From Plotosus lineatus (Eukaryota > Chordata > Actinopteri > Siluriformes > Plotosidae): DNA of 64,000 nt. The stretch lies in the NCBI GenBank assembly GCA_024760905.1, contig CM045751.1, forward strand, positions 5,806,001 through 5,870,000, in the 5' to 3' direction. Shown one piece after another: positions 20,300-32,582 of this stretch. The notes below the pieces were generated by a model. The model did no database searches. It was not told the origin of the DNA and saw nothing but the letters and a program-made list of their open reading frames with translations. Within the stretch, counting starts at the first letter, position 1, and each line of letters starts with the position of its first letter. A program made the position numbers and the translations under genes.

Positions 20300-20545
20300 T
20301 ATGGGCTGTTTAATCTTAATTATGGTTGCAGGAAGGCAGGTGCCCATCTCGGCCAACTCTGGATGAGTCCATAGTGCACACTGCTCAGCAACAAAGGCCA
20401 TCACAGCGCAGAACCACGCTAGCGGCTATGCACCTACTCTTGATGAAAGTCAGCAATGGTTCTTCTACATGAACCTTTCACCACAGAGTGAGAGACATGG
20501 CCGTTCTGTGATAACCCAGTTAGCTGCACTGGGGGGGGGGTAACA
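20300..20545 (-). mobile_element. SINE-AB composite, head missing
   Basis: SINE-B tail (TAATCTTAATTATGGTTGCA) joined to SINE-A middle (ATGAAAGTCAGCAATGGTTC, GATAACCCAGTTAGCTGCAC) ending in a G run. Confidence 0.78.
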
Positions 20546-20837
20546 GTACACTGCACAATACATAGTATCAAAATGTATAATGAGAATAATTATTATTATT
20601 ATAGAGAAATTTCTGACACATGGATTATCTTTGAAGACACGTGTGTGATTATTTGAGCCTGTGGTTTGTACAGTTATTATATAAACACAATCATAGATAT
20701 GTCTCGGATGATTGATTGCTTTTAAGAGTAATAAAAATTATTATTCGCCCTTTAATACACCAGACATGAAGCAGAAACACATCCACACTGGCTGATTGGT
20801 TCATCTCAGAGCATCATGCTCGTTTTCTTTCTCTAGC

Positions 20838-20841
<4 letters not shown>

Positions 20842-20874
<33 letters not shown>

Positions 20875-20891
20875 TACACACACACACACAC
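20842..20891. repeat. (CT)n(CA)n microsatellite
   Basis: A CT run of about 14 units is followed by a CA run. Confidence 0.9.
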
Positions 20892-20919
20892 TGTACAGTC
20901 AGCAAGGCATTGGCATGTT

Positions 20920-21045
20920 TTTGAAACCCAACAAAACCCATGTGGACACAAGGACAGCATGTTCAGCTCCACACAGACAGCAACTTGAGCACAGACTCGA
21001 ACCTGGGAAATGTGAGGCGGTGGCTCTGCGCTGTCGTGCCGCCCA
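20920..21045 (-). mobile_element. SINE-B head fragment
   Basis: Ends with the inverted B box GACTCGAACCTGGG and CGCTGTCGTGCCGCCC, the usual 5' terminus of the family. Confidence 0.75.
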
Positions 21046-22085
21046 GGAAAAAATTGCGTAACTAAAAATAGACATTAAAGTAGAAAACTGATGTTATAAT
21101 TTTAGGCTGGATCTGAATCAGGATGGGTTTTCATTCCCCAAATCTTTGTTGACGATGTGTACGTGCTGTGGTCCACCCTTCACTTTTCAACAAATGCTCT
21201 CTTTAGGATAATCACATCTTATCTGAATCGATAAAAGGACTTTTTTCACATTACATCACTGCATGTTATCATTAGACAAATGCTGGGTGGAGCCACCTTT
21301 AAAAAAAAAAAAAAAAGCCATTACATGGAAGATGAACAAGGAATAAAAAGTCTGCTTATACAACATCGATCTGCTGTTGACACTATATTTGGAAGATGGG
21401 GTATATTTTTGAGCAGCAACACTTTCGTAGCAATAAATAATGCAGGAGAGAAATATATTGTATTACCGGGCATGCACACACCTCATAAACAAAAAACAAA
21501 AAGGGGAAGAACATCCATCCCACATCTCGTTTGCTTTGCACCCATTGGAAGACTGAAGACATGGAAACCACCCCGTTTGTCTCTCAGGACTCGTGTCATC
21601 CATGCTGACCAAGAGAGAGGCTGTACTTATATTTAGACTCTCAGACCAGGGAGAGGAGGGGAAAAAAAGGGCAGGCCAGACCCGGTCACTCGATAAATAA
21701 AGAGCCGAGATCCTGAGAACGACAGCAAAGTCTTAGCAAGGAAAACAATCGGCGAGCCGACCCAGAGCGGCCTGAGAAAACAAACACGGCTGATGAGAAC
21801 GCCGCTGCCTCAGAGCGCCTCATTAGCAGCCAGATGCAGCTTCCCCCCACCCCCCCATGCCTCTCAGCGCCGTTTCCTCCTTGTACACAGACTTCTCACC
21901 TCCTCACTGGCCAAGTGTATGGTCCAGATTCAGATAGCGCGCCAACGCATGTTGGAAAAAAATGTCGTAATTCCTTATCGGATCCGGCGGTTTCTTGTTT
22001 TAGCTGAAACATGCAGCCAGCTGCTTTTTTTATTTTAAAGCCTAGTGTGACATTTAACTCCGATTATGGACACTCATTTTCACGC
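21046..22085. other. non-coding stretch, mostly unique
   Basis: Contains an A16 run at 21301-21316. The part 21600-21850 is GC-balanced and free of recognised repeats, so it may be a conserved non-coding element. The ORF at 21280-21636 has no recognisable similarity. Confidence 0.45.
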
Positions 22086-22345
22086 CATAGATGGATAGAT
22101 AGATAGATGAATTGAACTACAGATGACAGATGGAAGGAACAGCTGGATGGATGGATGAATGAAAATACAGTATGGACAAACAACTACAGTACATTTATGG
22201 ATGAAGAGCTGGATGGACAGAAAGATGGTCAGACATAGGTATATCTATGAATGAAACCGATGAATGGTCAGAGAGATAAAGTAATAAATTAGATGGAAGG
22301 ATAGATGGACTCATGAACAGAGAGATGATTGAACAAACGATAAAT
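22086..22345. repeat. degenerate GATA/GGAT tetranucleotide region
   Basis: ATGGATAGATAGATAGATGA at the left, then scattered GGATGGATG and GATGGA words across 250 bases, suggesting an old decayed tetranucleotide array. Confidence 0.7.
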
Positions 22346-22390
22346 GAATAAATTTGGAATTATTTGTAAAAATGTTGTTTTGGAAGTGAC

Positions 22391-22615
22391 TGGTGGTGGC
22401 CTTGGTGGTAAGGTGTTGGATTACTGATCCCAAGGTCACGTGTTCAAGCCCCACTATCAGCGGGTTGCCACTGCTGTTCTCAAAGTGACGCTAACTGGGT
22501 TATCAAAGGCCGGCCATGTCGCTCACTGTCTTCGGTGAGAATCATATAAAAGAACCGTTGCAGACTTTCGTCAAAAGTCGCTGCACAGCCGTCGGTGTGT
22601 TTCTGCCCTTGCATT
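22391..22615 (+). mobile_element. SINE-A/AB head and middle, tail missing
   Basis: Reads GGTGGTGGCCTTGGTGGTAA, the B-box-like GTTCAAGCCCC, GGTTATCAAAGGCCGGCCAT and AACCGTTGCAGACTTTCGTC. It ends before the point where A and AB tails diverge. Confidence 0.78.
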
Positions 22616-23377
22616 TAGTCTATAGTGTCCAATATTGTACTGCCTGGATATGTTTTTATTTTCTAAACCATTCATCATGTTGGGAGATTTAATTGCGGAT
22701 CATTTATCTGGGTGTGGTTTTCTTTCTTCCTGAGCCTCAGCTTCTTGGCCCTTTATATCATCACCTTTCACACAGAGAGCATTTCACAGGTTTCTTGTCT
22801 CGTATATTATATTTTCTGTAACCTGTGGATCAGAGCTGTTTGTGTCAGTCGCAGAACACAGGCCTGATACATGTACCAAAGCGATTGGTTATTAACTTTC
22901 TCCAGGAGTGAGATGATGGATGGATATTTCTACTTGATGTATCAGGCTGTAAAAACGAGTTAAATTGTTGTGTGATGGAGTAATGATGGGAAATGAGGTT
23001 TTAACAAGGTTTGTCCAGCTGTAAATTCAGTCACCTTGAATGACGGTTCATATCAGCTGTGAAATATAGGCTGTGAAATAAATAAATGAAATTAAAATAA
23101 ATAAATAAATAAAATAAACAAACAAGTAAATAACAACCAGCAGGATATTACATCCTGGTGTGTGTGGGTGCGCGCGTTGGTGTGTATGCTTCATATCAGT
23201 GAGAGCAATCGCCCTGCACAACAGCAGGAAGTTCTGCCCAACACACATATTGTACTCCAGAGCTGCAGCCTGTCAACACACACACACACACACACACACA
23301 GTGAAAAATGCTAAATGAAGGGCAGTTTCACTTTTAGTAGTTTTAAGTAAGTCAACAAATAATTTGTGCTCTGTAGA
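22616..23377. other. non-coding stretch
   Basis: Includes an AAAT-rich run at 23075-23130 and a CA repeat at 23275-23300. No recognised gene. Confidence 0.5.
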
Positions 23378-23495
23378 TATTCATTCATTTTATAAGCCGC
23401 TTCATCTTATTCAGGATTGCAGGGAGGCTGGTGCCCATCTCAGCCGATTCTTGGTGAGGGCAGGGTACACCCATTACAACTCACCAGTCAAGGAC
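23378..23495 (-). mobile_element. SINE-B 3' fragment
   Basis: ATTCATTCATTTTATAAGCC tail, then GCAGGGAGGCTGGTGCCCAT and GGTGAGGGCAGGGTACACCC. Confidence 0.8.
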
Positions 23496-23970
23496 CTCTC
23501 TTTCTCTATCTCTATATACTGTATATATGTGTGTGTGTGTATATATAAAACGATCTGATAGATATAAAAGTTCTTCAGTAGTGTTACAGTGGTGGCAATA
23601 TTTTCGTACGGATCTGTATGAGCCAGTGATGTAAGGTTAGTTGTTAGTTTAGTGATACAGTATAATACGTATGGGAAATGGAGATGTTTCTGATAGCTTT
23701 CTCCAAATTAAGGACATAGCTTGACGTCGTACAGAAAGTGCCGACCTCCACCGTGGCGATCTTTTCTTTACATGGGTTACAGTGGGATACTGTATGATGC
23801 AGATGCACGGTACCCCCTTGTGGCCCGTTCCATTATTATTATTTTTAGCTCTGTATTTTGCTTACTTTCGTGGTGATTTCGGCCTCCATACCCTATTACG
23901 CAATGTTAAAAAATCCTTCAAAACCGTTTTTGGGTCTGGATTCAGATCCTAAAGTTCTTTTTTTTTTTTT
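23496..23970. other. non-coding stretch
   Basis: Holds a TA/GT microsatellite near 23513-23548 and ends in a T tract that is the target of the following element. Nothing else recognised. Confidence 0.5.
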
Positions 23971-24478
23971 CAGGGATCCCAGGTCGCCGCTATTTAGCGG
24001 AATTCTGCTATTTTTATAAATTTATGCAATAAGTACACTGTAAGACTGTTTACTAGTGCAGAGTAAATGTTGTGACATTCTGAATGATAGTGTTATACTA
24101 TTAACGTATTAACTTGTAGCAGGTATGCTCACTAGTTGAACACAAATGTTTGTTGTGATAATATATGTCATGTGTTATGTGATCATTCTACAAATTGGTT
24201 GATAATTATTTCATGCTTATGTTACACATGAATGACGTGTGTTTATCTACACTGAAATAACCTTTTAGTATTTTTACATTATTTAAGCGGTTTTGTTTAG
24301 TGTTTATGCACGTTACAAAGCAATGATTAACTTGTTTGCATGATTTTTTACGTGACATGTTCTGCCCGTGGACCCCGCAAGGAACCTGTAGCCCCCTTGT
24401 CCCCCATCTGAATTATTTCATTTCCTCTATTTCTAAACGCTTTTCCTCTATTTTTTCTAAACCTCACTGGGATCCCTG
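23971..24478. mobile_element. 508-bp hAT-like MITE inserted in a T tract
   Basis: Left end CAGGGATCCCAGGTCG and right end ACTGGGATCCCTG form a perfect 12-bp terminal inverted repeat. The flanks are T-rich on both sides (TTTTTTTT and TTTTTTAT), consistent with an 8-bp duplication, though a T run cannot prove it. There is no coding capacity. It is distinct from MITE-G despite the shared GGGATCCC. Confidence 0.72.
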
Positions 24479-25221
24479 TTTTTTATTCCAAGACACACAT
24501 TATTAATTTTCGAGTTATTTTGCTCACAGACACACACCTTGATGGAGGGGAAAGAGCATAATGTAACTAAATTATTGTTCACAACAGTTACTACCAAGTA
24601 GGCAGAAAAAGACCATGCTAATTTCTAGTTAGCATAAAAGTGAGTATTGTTTCCTTTTAATTAAAAGCCCATCACTCGCGATGGATGTAGGAACATAACT
24701 CAGATAAATATTGATATTTGTTTCAGTTTATCTTGTATATTTTGCCCAAAAAATGATATAATGAGCCTGAGGTTGCTTAATCTGTTTCCTTTAACATTTT
24801 AGTTAACTTTAGCTAGGGGTCCATATTTTATATTAGCCTAGCAGTGCTGAGCACAACCTTGCATTCACCTTCCCGTGTCAAATGCACAAAGTTACAATGG
24901 ATCTACATAGGATGTTCAGAAAATGTGTCTTTTTAATGCTCTGTTAAAATGTTTGTATTTCTACAACATAGAGAGAATTTAGTGGAGTAGAAAAGTGTGT
25001 GTGCAGGACACCTGTGAGAAATGGAGGAAAGGCCATGTGTTCTCACATGCACATCTGGGGTTGTCCTATGAGAAAGACAGAAAGCTGAAAAGTGTGTGTG
25101 TGTGTGTGTATACACGTGTGTGTGTGTGTCATTGTGGGTGTTTGCATGCTGGTGGAGGGGTATAGAGCGGTGGGAATGTCACCTGATCGTTGGCCTAGTG
25201 GAGACCTCAGTGGGCTGCTGC

Positions 25222-25281
<60 letters not shown>

Positions 25282-25413
25282 GAGTGGGCTCACGTCACAA
25301 AAAGCTCTCTGTACTAAAGAGCCGCTGCCAAAGGAAGTCAGTCACACTCGACTCGTTCACTGGCCCTGAGAATAAGCGTGAGAGAGAACTGGAGGAGGGT
25401 CATTACTGCTGGC

Positions 25414-25451
<38 letters not shown>

Positions 25452-25799
25452 TGATTCCTGCCAGGCCTTAGATTATTAAATAAAAGGTGGCCTTTACATT
25501 GTAGATAGAGCATATAAATAATCATAAAAAATTTAAATAAACAATTAAAGAATAAATACTGGGGGGTTTGAATAAAAAAAAAAAACAAGTCTCAAATAAT
25601 GCTACAATAAGATTAATTTAATAATACACTAAATAGACAACATTTATTTACTAAATTCTTTAAACTAAATAATATCTAATATAAATATGTAAAATAAATG
25701 TAGGTATTAATTATTAACAAATTAGAGCATTAATAGTTGGGGAAAAATTGAATTTAAAAATCGAAATCAATGTGTTAAAGTAAATATTTATTAAAAACA
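24479..25799. other. non-coding stretch rich in microsatellites
   Basis: Contains GT repeats at 25094-25128, (TG)n(GA)n at 25222-25275 and (CA)n at 25417-25447. The part 25480-25800 is very AT-rich. No gene recognised. Confidence 0.6.
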
Positions 25800-26010
25800 C
25801 ACACAACTATCCAAACTTACACCTCGGAGCAACAAATTGGATACATGTCTGTGGACTGTGGGAAGAGACAAGAATACCCAGGAGAAACCCATAGAAGCCC
25901 GGGGAGAACATACAGACACACGGAAATGCCAAACCGAGCCCGCATCTCGAACCCTGAACCTTATTGCTTTAAGTGAGGCATGTGAAGCACTACACCACTG
26001 TGCCGCCCTG
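25800..26010 (-). mobile_element. SINE-B 5' two-thirds
   Basis: Reads TGTCTGTGGACTGTGGGAAG, GAATACCCAGGAGAAACCCA, ending CACTACACCACTGTGCCGCC. Confidence 0.78.
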
Positions 26011-26477
26011 AAGCCCATTTAAAACTAAATAATCTCTGTTCATTACAAAGCTGTAATTGTGAGCACTTACAATAACCACACTGATGTTTTAATAAATGGA
26101 AATAAACAGATTTTTTACGGAGAGATTAATCAGTCAGTGTTCCCTTTTTATACTTCTCGACAGTTTTGTTTGTGAAAATGGACGATATTGTATCTCTAGC
26201 AATTAAAGTCATTACCGGACTAAGATGGAGGTGTGAAGGGAGCTGATTACAACCCGATGTTGTAGCCTGCTTTATACAGGCTGGTACCTTCCCAGATCAG
26301 ATAATGAGTGTATTATTAGTGTTCATGCAAACACACACTCTCTGTGTTCCTTCTTTTCTTCACTTTCACATCCCTCTGAAATCCCACTCTTTCCCTTCAT
26401 CCCAAGCTTCACAAGCCTCTTACATCGTGTTCTTTCTGTTGGTTTCTCCCACTCATTCAGTGTCACACATCTAAATG

Positions 26478-26482
<5 letters not shown>

Positions 26483-26534
<52 letters not shown>
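26483..26534. repeat. (TG)26 microsatellite
   Basis: Pure dinucleotide run. Two more GT runs follow at 26631-26665 and 26788-26826. Confidence 0.95.
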
Positions 26535-26535
<1 letters not shown>

Positions 26536-26784
26536 TGAGGGGAAGGTGTGTAAAAGTGGAGTATGACCCTGGGGAGGGAATTTTAGAGATAAAAGAAATG
26601 GAGAGCTCTGTGTGAGAGAAGAACAGAGATTGTGTGTGTGTGTGTGTGTGTGTGCGCGTGTGTGCACGTAGGGGGAAACAGATAAAATGAGACAGGGAGT
26701 GTGTGTGCGTTTTAACAGGGAGGCTGTACAAGTAGGACTTCACAGATAGTAAGAGCGTGGGATGGACATCACAGAGATGAGGGA

Positions 26785-26787
<3 letters not shown>

Positions 26788-26826
<39 letters not shown>
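26788..26826. repeat. (GT)n microsatellite
   Basis: Uninterrupted GT run of about 19 units, followed by GAGAGAGA. Confidence 0.95.
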
Positions 26827-26832
<6 letters not shown>

Positions 26833-27005
26833 ATATAAAAACAACTGCACATGTGTAAAATCAGAACACACCCTCACGCACACTCACACACAGGTAAACA
26901 CATACCAGACTGCTCAGCTGGTCGCTCCAAACTGATTTCACAAACAAATCCCTCTGAAAGACAAAGACGTGACCATTTTATCATTTCACATAAATCGGAT
27001 TTCAT

Positions 27006-27352
27006 CTGGGTTAGCACTTCCACCACACAGCAAGAAGGGCCTGGGTTCAATTCCCAGCTTGGATGTTTCTATGTGGAGTTTGCATGTTCTCCGCGTGCTT
27101 GTGTGGGGTTCCTCCGGGTACTCCGGTTTCCTCCCACAGTTCAAAAATCATGCACAGCAGTTTAATTGGCTGTTCCAAATCACCCCGAGGTGTGAGTGTG
27201 AGTATGAATGGGTGTGTGAGTGTTGGCCCTGCGACGGCCTGGCGAGCTGTCCAGGCTGTACCCCACATTTGCCTAGAGTCGGCTGAGACGGGCGTCAATT
27301 CCTTCATGACCCTAATTAGGATTAAGCCTTTCAGAAAAGGAATGAATTTATT
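27006..27352 (+). mobile_element. SINE-B copy, full length
   Basis: One of the best-preserved copies. The head has TTAGCACTTCCACCACACAG and the B box GGTTCAATTCC, then GTGGAGTTTGCATGTTCTCC and TCCGGTTTCCTCCCACAGTT. The tail is ACCCTAATTAGGATTAAGCC followed by GAATGAATTTA. Confidence 0.88.
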
Positions 27353-28429
27353 TAGAAATTAGGACATTTTATATATGGATGGATGGATGGATGGATGAAG
27401 CCTCCATTGTTATCGCGGTTCAGCCTTCCCAAACCACCTTGGAGTTGTTTATTTTCTTTAGCAAGAAAAAGAAGCACATGTTTGACTTCCCTCGCTGTAC
27501 TTTTCCTGTTGAGTCATGAAATAAATAAGCATATTTCACCCTGCGATACACACATCGTACGCTCCTGAAGCAGAAGCCCTTCTCGGTGTTTGTATTCAGT
27601 TGCTTGGAGTGAATTGCTGCTGGTTTTATGTCGATAAAGTTCCATGTGGGGAAACAGAACGGCAGATTTGTGCATGCGAGCTTTTTAACATCCGATATTG
27701 TTGTAGATTGTGTGCGAAGTCGCGATGAAGCTCTGATTTCGCCCGAAGTCTCCAGTCTCCCCTGGTAGGATTAAACAGTTCTGCAAATTGATGGAAGGAT
27801 AAAAGGATGAATGAACAGATATAAACAAATACTTTGCCATGAATTAATTCATTTCCAAACCGCTCTGCTCCCACAAATAAGTCCTATAAATACATAAACA
27901 ACAGTCAATGAACCACAACAACCAGGACAAGGACATTATTAAATAAAGAAAAAAATTATCAAAAATAGAAAGTCCCAGTTTACACCATATGTGCACATCC
28001 AATGCACTTTCTACCCGTTCTAATCCCCGTGTTTCATAACCGGCCTGTTTAATACAAAAATATAAAATTATTTATCTTTTTGCGACGACTTACGACTATT
28101 CAAATTTACGACCACCCAGGACTAAAATAAATAAATAGCTTATATACTTGGGTGTGAATATCATCAGCCTCGCCGAGCGGATTCGAACCTATCTGTGAGG
28201 ATCAAATAGGCGCAACCATGTCCATGTACTTAATCAGAAAAAGATGAGAGAGAGCGAGAGATTCAAACATTTGTCACCAAAACAAACAAACAAAAAAAAA
28301 AAACAGGAATATTATTAGCAGGTTGTTCTCAAATGTTCACATTATATACAAAATGGTAAACGGATTTACATAATGCAGAATTAATGAAAAATATTAGAGG
28401 AAGACCAAAAAAAAAATCAAACGTACAGA

Positions 28430-28432
<3 letters not shown>
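27353..28432. other. non-coding stretch
   Basis: Holds a GGAT repeat at 27376-27400 and a decayed SINE-B tail near 27718-27800 (GGATTAAACAGTTCTGCAAA). Near 28088 ACGACTTACGACTATTCAAA recalls the Tigger/MITE-P terminal word, without a partner end. Confidence 0.5.

Positions 28433-28480
<48 letters not shown>
28433..28480. repeat. (GT)24 microsatellite
   Basis: Pure dinucleotide run. Confidence 0.95.
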
Positions 28481-28485
<5 letters not shown>

Positions 28486-28549
28486 TAGATACAAACACAT
28501 ACGGAAAGATGAGCGAGAGAGAGAATTCCAACAAGAAAAAAAAACGTAA

Positions 28550-28906
28550 TATTCATTAATTTTCTGAACCACTGCTTAATCCTAATTAGGGTTGCAGGGA
28601 GGCTGGCGCCCATCTCAGTTGACTTTGGGTGAGGGCAGGGTACACCCCAGGCCTCTCGCCAGGGTATTGCATTGCAGGGCCCAACACTCACAACCATTCA
28701 TACTCGCATTCACACCTAGGGGCGATTTGGAACAGCCATTGACCTACTGTGCATGTTTTCGGACTGTGGGAGGAAACCAGAGTACCCAGAGGAAACCCAC
28801 GCAAGTATGGGAAGAACATACACACTCACATACACATAGAAGTGCTTGTATCACAAATCAAAACCAGGACCTGCTTGCCGTGATGCTCGCCACCATGCCT
28901 AGCGCC
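28550..28906 (-). mobile_element. SINE-B copy, full length
   Basis: From ATTCATTAATTTTCTGAACC and AATCCTAATTAGGGTTGCAG to GCTCGCCACCATGCCTAGCG. The head has lost the canonical B box. Confidence 0.85.
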
Positions 28907-28990
28907 TACTCTATGGTGTGTAAATTTCCATTTTGCAGCCTGTTTTAACAAATTAAAATTCTATCAATTTTCCTTTCAAGATATTTTACA

Positions 28991-28993
<3 letters not shown>

Positions 28994-29037
<44 letters not shown>
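28994..29037. repeat. T44 homopolymer
   Basis: Forty-four consecutive T on the plus strand. Length may be affected by sequencing error. Confidence 0.9.
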
Positions 29038-29041
<4 letters not shown>

Positions 29042-29576
29042 ATAAATGTCCTACTTGGCACCTGATGAATAATAGGCTCAAATATTTTTGCTTAGTCATT
29101 AGATTTAGTCTTTAATTCATCCGGATAATTTAATGATAATAATAATAATAAAACAACAACAGTAGTTCAAGAATGCACTTGAACCCTCTCAGCACTAGAA
29201 ATGCATTGGATGCTTGAGATATAATATATCTACCCGAGATAAATCTCAGAACACAAAGGTGTGGACGTGGTGTGTAAACTATGATCCAGCAGCTTGATCT
29301 CCCATCCAAAGTTGACCCACCACTTCAACGTTATTTCATCTGTGTAACCTGCAGAGGAAAAGGCCCAGCCGTGCTCTGATAAGAGATAAGAGAAGGAGAA
29401 ATATGCTGAGGCCTGATTAAACCGGGTGCTTTCCCAAACTGCCCAACATCTTCCTGCTCTTATGGACCGCACCAAAATGGAAAGAACATTTACTTGGTAA
29501 TTGCTTGGTACTTACTCTATCAGTGATTATCTATCACACGGTTATTTACATAATGCATGCATTTAGTCCACAGGGA
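29038..29576. other. non-coding stretch
   Basis: Has an AAT run at 29133-29151. No recognised gene. The minus ORF at 29230-29475 has no recognisable similarity. Confidence 0.5.
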
Positions 29577-29905
29577 CAGTGGTGGCCTGGTGATAAAGTG
29601 CTGGATCATTGGTCGCGAAGTTAGAGGTTCAAGCCCCACTCTCATTCGGATGTCACTGCGTACCCCAGTACCCCTAACTGGGTTATCAAAGGCCAAACCA
29701 TGTTTCTCACTGTCTATGGTGGGAGATTCACGTAAGAGAACCATTGCTGACTTTGGTCAAGAGGAGCTACATAGCCATCAATGTGTTTCTACCCTGCTAT
29801 GGTCTGGCAAGCTGTCCAGGGTGTACTCTGCCATCGCCCGGAGTCGGCTGGGATGGGTGCCAGCCTCCCTGCGACCCTAATTAGGATTAAGCGGTGACAG
29901 ACGGA
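29577..29905 (+). mobile_element. SINE-AB composite copy
   Basis: Head GTGGCCTGGTGATAAAGTGC with the B-box-like GTTCAAGCCCC, middle GGTTATCAAAGGCCAAACCA, then the SINE-B tail TGGTCTGGCAAGCTGTCCAG and CCTAATTAGGATTAAGCGGT. Confidence 0.85.
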
Positions 29906-30056
29906 TATGTTTCAATCAATCAAGCGGTCATAGAAAACGATGAACACAATATGCAACTTTAATTTTAATTTACTTATTTACCTAATTACATATACACCCA
30001 CATTTTATTTTGTATTTTATTTTAGTGGGGAGAGTATTCTTAGACTAAATGCATTA

Positions 30057-30390
30057 ATTCATTCATTTTGAAAATAGCTTAATCCTAATTAGAGTAGCGG
30101 GGAGGCAGCCGCCCATCTCAGTCGACTCTGGGCAAGGACAGAGTACACCCTGGGTAGCTCACCAGGCCATCGTAGGGCGGAAACACACTGACGGCTATGC
30201 AGCTCCTCTTGACGAAAGTCAGCAGTGGTTCTATGACATCAACCTCCCACCACAGTGAGAGACATGGCCATCCTTTCATAACCCAGGTAGCTGCACTAGT
30301 GGAGACAACAGGGACAATCAATGACAGTGGGGCTTGAACCCCCCCAAACCATGTGGTCGCAAATCCAGCACTATACCAATGGTAAGTAAT
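30057..30390 (-). mobile_element. SINE-AB composite copy
   Basis: Tail ATTCATTCATTTTGAAAATA and TAATCCTAATTAGAGTAGCG, middle ACGAAAGTCAGCAGTGGTTC, head GGGGCTTGAACCCCCCCAAA and ATCCAGCACTATACCAATGG. Confidence 0.85.
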
Positions 30391-31199
30391 GCATTGCAGA
30401 ATTCAATCAGGTTATGAGGTTGTTTCATCATCTTGCATGACAGATGGGCGGTTCCTCTCCAGTGGTTGGCATCACCGCTGTCAACTCAAGGAAGAACGTG
30501 GAGGGAGATTTCTCTCCCATCGCTGGTGTTTTTGAAACATTTAAAACGGCGCATTTGTGTTTTAATTTACAGAAGAAAGAATGACCATGAACGGAGTAAG
30601 CTGGAATGATCTTCAGCCCCCCCCAAGAGGAAGTTGTGATATTTCATATTCTGAAATGAAAGGACTTTTTCCAGTTGACACACACTGTACGAGAAGAGAC
30701 ACAGTTCAGGAAGCTAGCTTCCCCCTGCCACATGTACGAAGTGCCACATCACAGGACACAACACTCTGAATCTCACAGACTGATGTCAGTGTGCTAATTT
30801 GATTAAAGCGTGGAATCTGTCTTCCGCACAGAGACACTGTATTGTCTGCGCAGATGGAAATCACTAATATCTGCCATTTCTCACGCTTCTTATTTTGGAT
30901 CTGATGGGAAATGAAGAGAGGTGACATTTATGAAGGTCTTCTTTCATCATGGGCTTCCTCGGAGTCAGGACCTGTGGATCATGCGGTTATGGACGCAAAG
31001 TTAATGTAGTCATCAATCTACACTATCTGCTTTCTCTTGGTCAGGGTCATTGTGGACCGAGACCATAATTATGTCCGGGACATTGAGCATGAGGTAGGAA
31101 TATACAGATGCGGATGATGGATTGGGAGCATCGTGCACTCCCATTCACACCTGGGTAATATAGAGTAGCTTGTCCTTTTGTTGGGGGAAGGGGGGGTGT
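30391..31199. other. non-coding stretch, mostly unique
   Basis: No recognised repeat between 30400 and 31130. ORFs on both strands lack exon-like features. A possible place for conserved non-coding DNA. Confidence 0.45.
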
Positions 31200-31335
31200 A
31201 TCACAGCAAATATGTCCTGGCTTCGAGTCCTGTTAATGCTGCGGGCGTTTTTGTGTGGGGTTTGCATGTTTTGCCTGTGCTGTGTGGGGTTTTCCCTGGG
31301 TTCTCCAGTTTCCTCCAACAGTCCATTAGAGGTCA
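31200..31335 (+). mobile_element. SINE-B 5' fragment
   Basis: B-box-like CTTCGAGTCCTG, then TGTGGGGTTTGCATGTTTTG and CCAGTTTCCTCCAACAGTCC. Confidence 0.75.
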
Positions 31336-31640
31336 TTCATTCGTTCATTTGTTGGACTGTTTTATTCCTATAGGGTCATGAGGAGGCTAGAGCCTATCTC
31401 AGCCAACTTTGGGGTACACCCTGAAAAACACGCAAGCCCATTACAGGGCAACACACAACCATGCACACTCACACCTAAGTTCAATTTTGAATGGGAGAAA
31501 ACTGGAGTACCTGGGAGACCCTCATACACGTGTGAGGACCACATGCAAACTCAACACAGAAACACCTTTGCCAAGCCTGGGACTCAAACGCAGGACCTTC
31601 TTGCTGTGTGGTGGACGTAGTAACCACTCAGTGAGAGAAA
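31336..31640 (-). mobile_element. SINE-B copy, inverted and adjoining
   Basis: Begins with the tail TCATTCATTCGTTCATTTGT and ends with the inverted B box GACTCAAACGCAGGACC and GTAGTAACCACTCAGTG. It abuts the preceding + copy tail-inward, as at several other sites in this window. Confidence 0.8.
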
Positions 31641-31715
31641 TAACGTCGGGGATTTTCATAGAAAGCTGTCTATGTAGACTTCAAATTGAAATTTAAATGA
31701 TTTAAAAGGGAAATA

Positions 31716-32580
31716 CAGACGCACCCCGACTTACGTTTTTAATTGGTTCCGGACGGTCGAACGTAAGTTGAAAGCAAACGTAAGTTGTTCCAGTGACGTG
31801 TGACGTATGACGCTCATACTGTACTATACATCCATAAATACCATTACTATATCTCATAAAACAACCCTCAATCAATTATTATAAACATAACATTGTAAAA
31901 TAATATCAAATTTATCAAATAAGTCACTTATTTATACCGAGTCAATTTACATGAAGCTTAAAATAGCCAATCAATGCTTATAATACGTGAGGCACTCAAA
32001 ACCGAAAGTAGTGTATTTGCGAAAGTCGTGTACTTGCTGTGGGTTATATGAACTTTTGGTTTTAAGTGAGCCAGGGCACCGTTGAACACAGCCTGCACTG
32101 ATGTGAATCACCAGCAGAGCGGAGAGATCTTTTTCTTTTCTGGATTCGGGTTTTCATTCATATTACAACTATCTTTGCTTAACTGAGTATGCATGGTAGA
32201 TTGAGCCGATCCGAGCAGATCGTGAATTCATCTCTGTGTATGAGACTTGCACCCATGCTAGTAGGCTTACACTTCTCACCAACCATATTTGCTTCGGGTT
32301 ACAAAAGTCCGCAAAACAGTGTAAACACAAAGATCACAGAGACGATGTCTTAACACAAGGGTGACACGCTATATAACTGATATATATATATATATATAAA
32401 TAAAAATCACTGAACTGGGAAGAAGGAGGGGCACTTCAGTCTTGTTTGTAAACAATGGACACAGCGTCATTGCGTCATTACGTAAGCGTACTACTGAAGT
32501 ACATCTAAACTCAAAATTTGACTTTTTTTTATGAAAAAAAAAAAACGTAAAACGGATGAAAGTAAGTTGGGGAGCATCTG
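31716..32580. mobile_element. MITE-P copy 1 (865 bp)
   Basis: Flanked by TA. Left end CAGACGCACCCCGACTTACG and the reverse complement of the right end CAGATGCTCCCCAACTTAC are inverted repeats. Inside are TTTTTAATTGGTTCCGGACG near the left and CGTAAAACGGATG near the right. It contains a TA microsatellite near 32380. There is no coding capacity. TA flanks and end pattern resemble pogo/Tigger elements. Confidence 0.85.
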
Positions 32581-32582
32581 TA

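Noticed and set aside
25092..26743. ORFs with Thr-His or Cys-Val repeats
   Set aside because: Caused by CA/GT microsatellites. There is no domain outside the repeat.
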